Below are positions 53,302-60,892 of a stretch of 64,000 bases of DNA, one piece after another. The position numbers were made by a program, and so were the translations under genes. How positions within the stretch are numbered: the first letter of the stretch is position 1; the number at the start of each line of letters is the position of its first letter. The notes under the pieces are model-generated. The model was not told the origin of the DNA. It did no database searches and saw only the letters and a program-made list of their open reading frames with translations. This DNA is from Bilophila wadsworthia ATCC 49260 (GTDB lineage: Bacteria; Desulfobacterota; Desulfovibrionia; Desulfovibrionales; Desulfovibrionaceae), in assembly GCF_000701705.1 (NCBI RefSeq), contig NZ_JNJP01000004.1, positions 62,001 through 126,000 of the forward strand, read 5' to 3'.

Positions 53302-53715
53302 ATGCATTCTCTTCGTTCCAAATGGTTTGCCGTACTCTTGGCTTACATTTTCATGTTCGCGGCATACGGCCACTCCCCCGCCGCCGAACTCCCGCAGATC
53401 GGCGCGCTCGCCCCGGCTGAAGCCCTGCAGCTGATGGACACGCTTGGCGACAAGCTGACCGTCATCGATGTCCGTACCGAGCAGGAATACGCCCAAGGCC
53501 ACGTCCCCGGCGCTCTGCTCCTTCCGATCCAGACACTGCGCGAACATATGGGTCAAGTCCCCGCCGACGGCTCCGTCCTGCTCCTCTGCCGGACCGGACG
53601 CCGGGCTGAAACGGCCTACGACATGATCCGGGAAGCGTACCCTCAGAAGAAGAATCTATGGTTTCTCAAAGGAATACCCGTATACGGCAATGACGGCTCA
53701 TTTACTTTCAAGTAA
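53302..53715 (+). CDS. Exported rhodanese-like sulfurtransferase
   Basis: A 137-residue single-domain rhodanese with an N-terminal signal peptide (hydrophobic core LLAYIFMFAAYG, about 28 residues). The active-site loop is LLCRTGRRAET with the catalytic Cys, and the substrate-fold motif is VIDVRTEQEYAQGHVPGALLLP. It should act on thiosulfate, polysulfide or oxidised thiols in the periplasm. The SD TGGAGG lies about 10 nt upstream. It is the first gene of an operon with the RclA-like reductase (43 nt gap). Confidence 0.93.
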   Translation: MHSLRSKWFAVLLAYIFMFAAYGHSPAAELPQIGALAPAEALQLMDTLGDKLTVIDVRTEQEYAQGHVPGALLLPIQTLREHMGQVPADGSVLLLCRTGRRAETAYDMIREAYPQKKNLWFLKGIPVYGNDGSFTFK

Positions 53716-53758
53716 GACCTTCTGAAAAGCCCGCAACTGCCGACAAGGAGAATATGCC

Positions 53759-55132
53759 ATGCAACAGCGCTATAACGCCATCATTATCGGATTCGGGAAA
53801 GGAGGCAAGACGCTGGCCGCCTATCTCGCGGATCAAGGACAATCCGTTGCCATCGTCGAACGCTCGGACAAAATGTACGGCGGCACCTGCATCAACATCG
53901 CCTGCATCCCCACCAAGACGCTGGTCTACGAAGCGCATAAGAGCCTGTGCCGCGGAGAGCGCAGCTTTGAGGAAAAGGCCGCCGACTATCGGCGCGCCAT
54001 CGCCCGCAAGAACGAAGTGACCGGTTTCCTGCGCGGTAAAAACTACGCCATGCTTGCCGACCGGGACAATGTGGACGTCATCACGGGGACGGCCTCGTTC
54101 GTTTCCCCGCATGAAGTCGAAGTCAAAACGGCGGACAAAACCCTGCTCCTCTCCGGCGAACGCATCTTCATCAACACCGGCGGCGAAACCGTCATCCCGC
54201 CCATTGAAGGCGTCCGCGAAAACCCGCGAGTCTACACCAGCACCACCATGCTGGAGCTGGAAGACCTGCTCCGCCGTCTGGTCATCCTCGGCGGCGGGTA
54301 TATCGCGCTGGAATTCGCCTCGTTCTACGCGGAATTCGGTTCACGGGTCACCATACTGGAACGCGGTTCCCGCTTCCTTGCCCGCGAAGACGCCGATGTG
54401 GCCGACAGCGTCCGCAAGGCGCTGGAAAACAAGGGCGTAACAATCATAACCGGTGCATCCGCCAGTGCCGTACGCGACGCCGGGGATGAAGCCGAGGTCC
54501 GTTTCATTCTCGACGGAACGGAGCAGGCGTTGCCCGCGGATGCCATCCTGCTCGCTACGGGCCGCCGCCCGCTCACGGCGGGGCTCAACCTTGAAGCCGC
54601 TGGCGTGAAGACAACGGAACAAGGCGCGATTGCCGTGGACGAACGCCTGCAAACCTCCGTTCCGCATATCTGGGCTCTCGGCGACGTCAAAGGCGGCCCG
54701 CAGTTCACGTACATTTCGCTGGACGACTTCCGCATCGTCCGGGATGCCCTTTACGGAGAGGGCAAGCGCGTCGCCAGCGACCGCGATCCCGCGTATACCG
54801 TATTCATGGACCCCCCTCTCGGTCGCGTGGGGCTCACGGAACAGGCCGCCCGCGACAAAAACCTCGACATCAAGGTTGCCGTCCTTCCTGCGGCAGCCAT
54901 CCCCCGCGCCCGGTTGATGGGTGAAACCACGGGTATGCTCAAGGCCGTAGTGGACGCAAAAACCGGAGCCATATTGGGTTGCGCCCTGCATTGCGCCGAT
55001 GCCGGAGAGATGATCAATGTCGTGGAAACGGCCATCCGTGCGGGTAAAGGCTACACCTTCCTGCGGGATATGATCTATACCCATCCTTCCATGACGGAAG
55101 CCTTGAACGATCTCCTCTCGAAAATCAAGTAA
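53759..55132 (+). CDS. rclA: RclA-like flavin disulfide reductase (reactive-chlorine resistance type)
   Basis: A 457-residue FAD/NAD(P)H-dependent pyridine nucleotide-disulfide oxidoreductase. It opens YNAIIIGFGKGGKTLAAYLAD, has the redox pair in GGTCINIACIPTKTL, a second nucleotide site LGGGYIALEFASFYAEFG, and the C-terminal HPSMTEALNDL. From memory it matches E. coli RclA closely over its whole length, including GGPQFTYISLDDFRIVRDAL and VFMDPPLGRVGLTE. RclA protects against HOCl and reduces Cu(II). Under a TetR repressor with an exported rhodanese it suggests a host-oxidant or copper stress module. Confidence 0.9.
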   Translation: MQQRYNAIIIGFGKGGKTLAAYLADQGQSVAIVERSDKMYGGTCINIACIPTKTLVYEAHKSLCRGERSFEEKAADYRRAIARKNEVTGFLRGKNYAMLADRDNVDVITGTASFVSPHEVEVKTADKTLLLSGERIFINTGGETVIPPIEGVRENPRVYTSTTMLELEDLLRRLVILGGGYIALEFASFYAEFGSRVTILERGSRFLAREDADVADSVRKALENKGVTIITGASASAVRDAGDEAEVRFILDGTEQALPADAILLATGRRPLTAGLNLEAAGVKTTEQGAIAVDERLQTSVPHIWALGDVKGGPQFTYISLDDFRIVRDALYGEGKRVASDRDPAYTVFMDPPLGRVGLTEQAARDKNLDIKVAVLPAAAIPRARLMGETTGMLKAVVDAKTGAILGCALHCADAGEMINVVETAIRAGKGYTFLRDMIYTHPSMTEALNDLLSKIK

Positions 55133-55158
55133 TCGCGCTGGTAACTTATATAGAGAGA

Positions 55159-55198
55159 GGAAGGGAGGAAGCCTAGGGTTTCCTCCCTTCCTTGCTTT
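55159..55198 (+). terminator. Terminator of the rhodanese-rclA operon
   Basis: GGAAGGGAGGAA (55159-55170) pairs with TTCCTCCCTTCC (55180-55191), followed by a T-rich stretch, 27 nt after the rclA stop. Confidence 0.82.
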
Positions 55199-55268
55199 TC
55201 TCGGCAATCAGCGCACATTCAGCCCATCATTCTCCGCATATAGGGAACCACGCGCAAGCGCCAGTCCG

Positions 55269-56171
55269 TCAGTGCCGCATTGCCGCCCGCCGGGCCCTCT
55301 CGGCCCGCTGGCCTGAGATGTGAAACAATGCCAGCCCGGAGAGGATGAGCGCGCCCCCGATCCATGTTTCCACGCCTGGCAGCTCGCTGATCACCACATA
55401 GCCGAGCACAAACGAAAGCAGCGGCGTCAAAAACATGAACTTGGTCACGTCACTGGTGGTCGCAGCAAAAGAAAGCGCCTTCGCCCATAACAGATACGCC
55501 AGCGCACTCGGGAAAACGCCCAGAAAGATCACCGCGATCACATGGGAAAGAGGGGCCGACTCGATCTGGCGTATGGATTCCGGCAAAAAGCCCGCAAGCA
55601 TCACCGTTGCCGTAAAAAAACTGTAGGCCGTTATCTGGAGCGACGTATACCCGTTTGCATAGAGCCGCTGGATCACGTTGTACGCACTGATGGCAAGGGC
55701 GGCCCCGAGCATCCAGAATACCCCGGCGTTGATTGAAACGCTCCCGTTCCACAGCATGAGGACGAGCACCCCGAGGAACGCAAGCCACAGCGCAATCCAC
55801 GCAAGCCGCGTCAAACGTTCCCGGAATACGACGGACGCCATCAGCGCCGTAATGATGGGCGCGGTGGCAATGAGGATACATCCCGTGGCCGCCGTCAGCG
55901 TCTCGGAGCCTTTATTGAAGATGAACAGATAGATGGAAAACCCGAGCGCGCCGGAAAGCGTGAACCGGGGCAACTCGCGCCAGCTAAGCATCCTCACCCC
56001 CTTGCAGCGCAACACGGCATAGAGCACCACGGACGCGATGGCGCAACGCAGGAACCCGAGCGCGGTTGACGAAAAAGACAGCAACGCCACTTTCGTGAAT
56101 ACGAATGCGGACGACCACAGGACTACGGTGGCGAAGGCATACCACTGGCTCGAAACGGCTCCGGTTTTCAT
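55269..56171 (-). CDS. EamA/DMT-family metabolite exporter
   Basis: A 300-residue inner-membrane protein with ten hydrophobic helices in two EamA repeats (LWSSAFVFTKVALLSFSS and the second GVFPSALAYLLWAKAL). The conserved end-of-repeat segments TATGCILIATAPIITALMASVVF and KFMFLTPLLSFVLGYVVISE are present. The start at 56171 follows GGAGAAGAG. The substrate is unknown. It is a second DMT gene in the window besides the fragment at 1-267. Confidence 0.92.
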   Translation of the reverse strand: MKTGAVSSQWYAFATVVLWSSAFVFTKVALLSFSSTALGFLRCAIASVVLYAVLRCKGVRMLSWRELPRFTLSGALGFSIYLFIFNKGSETLTAATGCILIATAPIITALMASVVFRERLTRLAWIALWLAFLGVLVLMLWNGSVSINAGVFWMLGAALAISAYNVIQRLYANGYTSLQITAYSFFTATVMLAGFLPESIRQIESAPLSHVIAVIFLGVFPSALAYLLWAKALSFAATTSDVTKFMFLTPLLSFVLGYVVISELPGVETWIGGALILSGLALFHISGQRAERARRAAMRH

Positions 56172-56346
56172 CTCTTCTCCGCGCATTCGGGGTATAAGGA
56201 CTGTTTCTTAAGCTGCTCAAGGTGCGTACGCAGACGATTTTCCAACGTCTCCCGGACGGCCGCAGCCAGCGCTGCCGCTTTTCCGTCGAAAAAAGGCGGC
56301 GGTCCCCCAAATAGCCAAGGGCCCGCCGTCCGGATCAACCGTTGAG

Positions 56347-57174
56347 TCAGTTCCAGCCGATGTGCCTGACGAGCGCGGAACGGGTTTCAACCGTACGCCG
56401 ATAATTGATGGAGGGATAGCCGAACAACATTGCGTATCCCAGTTGGTGCGTATCCGGAATACCCAAACGGGGCAGGAAGTCAGGCAGCACGTCCCGCAGG
56501 CACCAGTACAGCAGGCCGCACCAGAGCGTGCCTATCCCGCGCGCCTGTGCCATCAGCTCGAAGTACGACAGATAGATGAGCGGGTCCTGCTCGACGCAGG
56601 TCGCATTCTTCGCGTTGGCCACGATCACGCAATGCGGAGCGGAGCGGAAAATGCCGTCCCATCCCCCGGCCTTCCAGAGCTTTCCGGCGGAAAGGAAAAA
56701 CGCGCGGCGCTGGCAGTCCGGCATGGCACCCGTTTCCGCCAGCTCGTCCAGACGCAGGTAGACAGCCTCCCGGAGGGCATCCATCGCCGCAATGTCGTCG
56801 ACAACCGAAACCAGCAGATTCTGCGCATTGCTGCCGGTAGGCGCGTAGGCCGCACTGTCGAGAAGCTCTTGAAGCAACCCGGGCGAAACGTTTTCGCGCT
56901 TATAGTGCCGTACGGAGCGGCGCCCCTTGAACAGCGTATCCAGTTGGCGGGGCTCCGGGATATTGCCCGCAAGCGGCGTGCAATCAGAGGCTGCCGCCCC
57001 CATAATGGAAACAGCCCCCGTAGGGCAGACCGCAAGGCAGTGCTGACAGCGGATACAGTGCCCTTCATCGACCATCACGGGGTACGTGTCCATGCGGAGA
57101 GCCTGATGCAGACAATCTTTGACGCAAGCCCCGCACGAAACGCACAGGGACTCATCCACCTTGAAATCAATCAT
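56347..57174 (-). CDS. Ferredoxin-nitroreductase fusion flavoprotein
   Basis: A 275-residue protein. Residues 1-60 hold two [4Fe-4S] ferredoxin motifs (CVSCGACVKDC and CIRCQHCLAVCP). The rest is an FMN-dependent nitroreductase domain starting RRSVRHYKRENVSPGLLQELLDSAAYAPTGSNAQN, with the C-terminal GYPSINYRRT. The start at 57174 has AAGGAGG 7 nt upstream; a longer frame to 57513 has no support. It would accept electrons from ferredoxin-linked carriers to reduce an unknown (nitro)aromatic or quinone-like substrate. Confidence 0.9.
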   Translation of the reverse strand: MIDFKVDESLCVSCGACVKDCLHQALRMDTYPVMVDEGHCIRCQHCLAVCPTGAVSIMGAAASDCTPLAGNIPEPRQLDTLFKGRRSVRHYKRENVSPGLLQELLDSAAYAPTGSNAQNLLVSVVDDIAAMDALREAVYLRLDELAETGAMPDCQRRAFFLSAGKLWKAGGWDGIFRSAPHCVIVANAKNATCVEQDPLIYLSYFELMAQARGIGTLWCGLLYWCLRDVLPDFLPRLGIPDTHQLGYAMLFGYPSINYRRTVETRSALVRHIGWN

Positions 57175-57340
57175 GATTGCCTCCTTGAGGTTCTTCCTTC
57201 CGGGAATAGCATACCTGCCCTTTTTCGCAAGGGCGCACCTTTCATAAAAATACCTTTTAAGTACAAATAGATGTTTGCCAGAAGCCACCTTCTCCACGTA
57301 CAACCAACCCCATCCCTTTGCGCTTTCCACACAGGACACG

Positions 57341-57367
57341 AAAAAAGGCCGGAACATTCCGGCCTTT
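57341..57367 (-). terminator. Terminator downstream of the arylsulfotransferase gene
   Basis: AAAGGCCGGAA and TTCCGGCCTTT form an 11-bp stem; on the minus strand it ends in a run of six T. It separates the sulfotransferase gene (57538-58989) from the ferredoxin-nitroreductase gene (start 57174) in a 363-bp gap that otherwise shows nothing. Confidence 0.85.
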
Positions 57368-57537
57368 CCCGTTTCCGCCCGGCGCAAACAAAACCCGGCC
57401 CCACGGTACAGCAGGGCGAATCCCATTTCCCCAACGCAACAGGCGAACGGTACTTTCTCTCGAAGGAAAAGGAACTCCAGGGATGCCGCCCTGCCCTTCA
57501 TGCAAGGCGGCAATCCCCAAACCCCTCTTTCTCCCGC

Positions 57538-58989
57538 TTACTTGTCTTCTGGATCTTCGACGGAAGCGACGCACAGGGCGTTGCTGCCTTCATAGGGCAC
57601 GCAGCCTTCAACGCTCACTTCCTTGGCCCGATCGCCGAACGCCGCCGCGCCGGGCACGCGGAAGGTGGAAACGTCCAGAGGCTCGATGGCCGTTTCAACG
57701 GGCTTGGCGACCTGCGGCACCCATTCGTAGGGCACACGGTAAGCGCGGTACGTCATGTTCATGGGCACGAACTTGCCCTTGTACGGGGAAACGAATTCCC
57801 ACACGATCTTGTGGTCGGGCGTCACTTCAAACACGCGGCCGTCGGAACCTTCGGTGATCAGGGTGTTGCCGTTGGGCAAACGCTGCATACCGCTGATGAA
57901 GGGGCTGTAGAAGCGGTTGCTGTCCATCGGGGCGAGGAACCCGGCTTCAGTGGGCGTGTACTGCCACACGATCTTCATGGCCACGGGGTCGATTTCCAAC
58001 ACGCGGGAATAGTCGCGCAAGGCCGCCTTCACGCCGGTAGGAGCACCGGGGTTCGGCACGTCGTAGCCGCCCCAGCCGCCGTTGTCGAACACGAGGATGT
58101 TGCCGCCGCCAGGCAGGGTGTGAGGAATCATGTGCGCATGATGCTGCCCGATGATCCAGCCGATAGCTTTGGCCTCAGGACTGTTGTCGTAATCCGGGCC
58201 AAGCTTCCAAGTGATTTTGCCGGTGGCTTTGGAAATGATGAAAATAATGTTGGCTTCGCGGCCGTCCACGATGATATTGTCGGGATGGAAACGCTCGTCG
58301 CCCGCGTCATACCATTTGTTCGGGCCGAGCACGGACATGGAATTGATGTGCATCCAGTCCCCCATGCCCTCGGGCTGCGTGGGGCGGTAGTTGGGATTGC
58401 GGGCGAGGGTGTTCTTGGGGCCTTCGCGGAAGCCCATTTCGTCGAAATGCTCGTTGCAGTTCCATTCCCACACGATGTCGCCGTCCCAGTCCACTTCGAG
58501 GATCACGTCGTCGAGAAGCTGCTTGTCGGAAATCTTGGGATTGCGGGCGTTGCGGTGCGCGAGCACAAGCGTATTGCCGGAGTCGGTCTTGGGCTCCATG
58601 CCGGGCGCGTAGTAGCCGGTGGTGCTGCCTTCGCGCTGGAAATCATGATGATAGCGGGCCATCCAGCGGCCGGGGATACCGGGATCGTCGATGAATTCGT
58701 TCCTATCGAACTTCCAGACGATATTGCCGTCCCAGTCCACCTGAATGACATCAAGCCCGTCCTGCACACTGTACTTGCCGCTGCGGCGGCCACGGCTGGT
58801 CAGCAGATAGCCGCCAGGGAAAATCTTGTTGGGCATCCCGTGAACACCTTTCCAGACATTCACCTCACGGCCGTTCATATCCATAAGGACGGCTCCGACT
58901 TCCTGCGCCTGAAAAATCGTAAAACCGTTCCAGCTTCTTTCGGGATCGTAGACGGTTACACCAGTGGGATAAATGGTAGGATGGCCCAT
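57538..58989 (-). CDS. Arylsulfotransferase (ASST) family protein
   Basis: A 483-residue beta-propeller protein of the arylsulfate sulfotransferase family, which moves sulfate from one aryl ester to another phenol without PAPS. Propeller repeats such as VDWDGNIVWKFDR, VDWDGDIVWEWNC and IDPVAMKIVWQYTP are evident, and RYHHDF, MHINSM and GQHHAHMIPH hold candidate catalytic His residues. The start at 58989 follows AAGGAG by 8 nt. I see no signal peptide, unlike the periplasmic enterobacterial enzymes. Two C-terminal Cys (GCVPYEGSNALC) may form a disulfide or metal site. Confidence 0.88.
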   Translation of the reverse strand: MGHPTIYPTGVTVYDPERSWNGFTIFQAQEVGAVLMDMNGREVNVWKGVHGMPNKIFPGGYLLTSRGRRSGKYSVQDGLDVIQVDWDGNIVWKFDRNEFIDDPGIPGRWMARYHHDFQREGSTTGYYAPGMEPKTDSGNTLVLAHRNARNPKISDKQLLDDVILEVDWDGDIVWEWNCNEHFDEMGFREGPKNTLARNPNYRPTQPEGMGDWMHINSMSVLGPNKWYDAGDERFHPDNIIVDGREANIIFIISKATGKITWKLGPDYDNSPEAKAIGWIIGQHHAHMIPHTLPGGGNILVFDNGGWGGYDVPNPGAPTGVKAALRDYSRVLEIDPVAMKIVWQYTPTEAGFLAPMDSNRFYSPFISGMQRLPNGNTLITEGSDGRVFEVTPDHKIVWEFVSPYKGKFVPMNMTYRAYRVPYEWVPQVAKPVETAIEPLDVSTFRVPGAAAFGDRAKEVSVEGCVPYEGSNALCVASVEDPEDK

Positions 58990-59518
58990 GACATGCTCCT
59001 TAATTTGTAGTGCGTCAGGAGAACTTCTCTCCACATGGCTGAACCCTACCCCGAAAAAGGAATCCCGCGCTGTTGCGTTTGTTACATTTGGCGCAACTAT
59101 TCCACATCTCCTCTCAACAAAAATAATTATCCTTTATTTTAAGTATGCTGTGATAATTTTCCCACCCTCACGGCTTCTTCCGTTTGGCTTTCCCGTGCTC
59201 CGCCCAGCCTTTTTGCCATCCTTTCACGCAATCCGGCCTACCGCCCAAGTACAAGGCACTCCGACCCCCAAAAAACTTTTTTGAGGACACAAAATAACTC
59301 TTGTTTCCACCCGCATAGCGGGAGGTTTATTGTTTCGGCCGCCTCGCGCCCTCAACAGGCTGAAGCCCATAAAAAAGGGGCGGACTCATACCGAGTCCGC
59401 CCCTTGCGTGTCAATCAGGATGGTCCCCGTGAAAGACCCATCACATCGAGCTTTATACTGTAGAGCAAAGGACGAATCCTCTGCCTTGCTTCCTTGCTTG
59501 GTTCGCCCGAAACGCGCC
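58990..59518. other. Intergenic region between rplT and the arylsulfotransferase gene
   Basis: About 530 bases. They contain an inverted repeat GTTGCG (59072-59077) / CGCAAC (59092-59097) about 85 nt upstream of the sulfotransferase start that could be an operator, an AT-rich block at 59100-59160, and the rplT terminator at 59371-59403. The open frames here show no recognisable domain. Confidence 0.4.
59371..59403 (-). terminator. Terminator of the thrS-infC-rpmI-rplT operon
   Basis: On the minus strand an 11-bp perfect stem (GGGGCGGACTC / GAGTCCGCCCC) with a 5-nt loop ends in six T, 116 nt after rplT. Confidence 0.92.
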
Positions 59519-59872
59519 TTAGGCGAGCTTCGTCTTGGCCAGTTCGACCAACTTGGCGAAATCTTCCTTCTGACGCACGGCGAGGTCGGCCAGAACCTTA
59601 CGGTTCAGAGCCACGCCAGCCTGAGCCAAGCCAAACATCAGCTTGGAATAGGACAGGCCGTTTTCGCGGGCGCCAGCGTTGATGCGCAGGATCCACAGCT
59701 TGCGGAATTCGCGCTTGCGCTGCTTACGGCCCACAAAGGCGTACGCGAGCGAACGTTCAACAGCTTCACGAGCGGTGCGGTACAAACGGCTGCGGCCTCC
59801 GCGGAAGCCTTTAGCCATATCCAAATATTTCTTGTGCCTACGATGGGCAGCAAGACCTCTCTTCACGCGCAT
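59519..59872 (-). CDS. rplT: 50S ribosomal protein L20
   Basis: A 117-residue ribosomal protein of the large subunit, starting MRVKRGLAAHRRHKKYLDMAKGF with RSRLYRTAREAVERSLAYAFVGRKQRKREFR, as expected of L20. In many bacteria L20 represses its own operon by binding the leader. It follows rpmI with an 87-nt gap in the conserved infC-rpmI-rplT order. Confidence 0.98.
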   Translation of the reverse strand: MRVKRGLAAHRRHKKYLDMAKGFRGGRSRLYRTAREAVERSLAYAFVGRKQRKREFRKLWILRINAGARENGLSYSKLMFGLAQAGVALNRKVLADLAVRQKEDFAKLVELAKTKLA

Positions 59873-59959
59873 GGAATTATCCTCCGATGCTTATTGGGAA
59901 CCCGGCGAGGCGGAGATCATGCCAGCCGAGTGCAGAAAAAGGGATACAATCCGCTACGC

Positions 59960-60157
59960 TTAGGCGTAGGGCATCATCCGACGAACAGCCTTCACGTTGG
60001 TGGCATCCACCAAAGCGCCCTGGCCCAAACGCATCTTGCGCTTGGCATCCTTCTTGGTGAGGATGTGGCGCAGGTTCTGTCTGCGACGTTTGAACTTGCC
60101 GGTGCCAGTGGTGGAAAACCGCTTGGCGGCACAACGTCTGGTCTTCATCTTAGGCAT
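59960..60157 (-). CDS. rpmI: 50S ribosomal protein L35
   Basis: A 65-residue ribosomal protein, MPKMKTRRCAAKRFSTTGTG and a basic tail ending MMPYA, matching L35 in size and sequence. The ATG at 60157 has the SD AGGAG 6 nt upstream; an in-frame TTG two codons earlier is not needed. Confidence 0.98.
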   Translation of the reverse strand: MPKMKTRRCAAKRFSTTGTGKFKRRRQNLRHILTKKDAKRKMRLGQGALVDATNVKAVRRMMPYA

Positions 60158-60307
60158 GGTCAACTCCTGACTTGAGGATCAATCTCACGGGGAAATCCTA
60201 TGGGGGCACGACACCCCAACACCTCCACGTCCGAAGACGTGAAGGCGTATGATGTCCTATTTGGACGCCGTTGGCAAGTGCTCGCAGGGGTATGACCGCG
60301 AAAAATG

Positions 60308-60892
60308 CTAGTCTTCCTGAGCCGGAGCGTCCTGAGCGCCACTCTTCTTGGCCACTGGCGTCAGCAGCATCTGAAGGGTACGGCCTTCCGCTCTCGGTTC
60401 CTGCTCGACCTTGCCCACGTCCTTGGTGTCGGCAATGACACGTTCGAGGATGCTCAGCCCGCGATCCTTATGGACGATTTCACGCCCACGGAAGAAAACC
60501 GTCACTTTAACGCGGTCTCCATCCTCAAGGAATCGCTTGATATGCCGGACCTTGGTCTCGAAATCGTGGTCGTCGGTCTTAGGACGGACCTTGATTTCCT
60601 TGATCTGCACCACGGTCTGGCGTTTCTTGGCCTCTTGCTTCTTTTTCTGCGTCTCGTACTTGAACTTGCCGTAGTCCATCACACGACAGACCGGCGGATC
60701 GGCCGTAGCGGCGACTTCCACCAGATCAAGACCGTGTTCCTTGGCCATGGCAATGGCTTCATTACGGCCCAGAATACCAAGCTGTTCCCCTTCGGGGCCG
60801 ATTACCCGCAGTTCACGGGCACGAATCTGTTCGTTCCGGCGCACGCCGTCTTGGGGTACATCCCGACGAGGCTTTGCATTAAGAGAAGCGAT
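60308..60892 (-). CDS. infC: Translation initiation factor IF-3, probable AUC start
   Basis: Conserved IF-3 sequence (RRNEQIRARELRVIGPEGEQLGI, then DYGKFKYETQKKKQEAKKRQ) runs back in frame through RRDVPQDGV to an ATC codon at 60892-60890. That codon has GGAGGG (60905-60900) 7 nt upstream, whereas the first ATG/GTG-type start (GTG at 60844) lies inside the conserved PQDGVRRNEQ block and has no SD. A 194-residue product matches the family. infC of many bacteria uses AUU/AUC/AUA so that IF-3 inhibits its own initiation. The start overlaps the 3' end of thrS by 14 nt. Its role is 30S subunit anti-association and start-codon proofreading. Confidence 0.93.
   Translation of the reverse strand: MASLNAKPRRDVPQDGVRRNEQIRARELRVIGPEGEQLGILGRNEAIAMAKEHGLDLVEVAATADPPVCRVMDYGKFKYETQKKKQEAKKRQTVVQIKEIKVRPKTDDHDFETKVRHIKRFLEDGDRVKVTVFFRGREIVHKDRGLSILERVIADTKDVGKVEQEPRAEGRTLQMLLTPVAKKSGAQDAPAQED

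Noticed and set aside
59281..60175. Plus-strand frames across rplT and rpmI
   Set aside because: Antisense to ribosomal protein genes with exact family matches.
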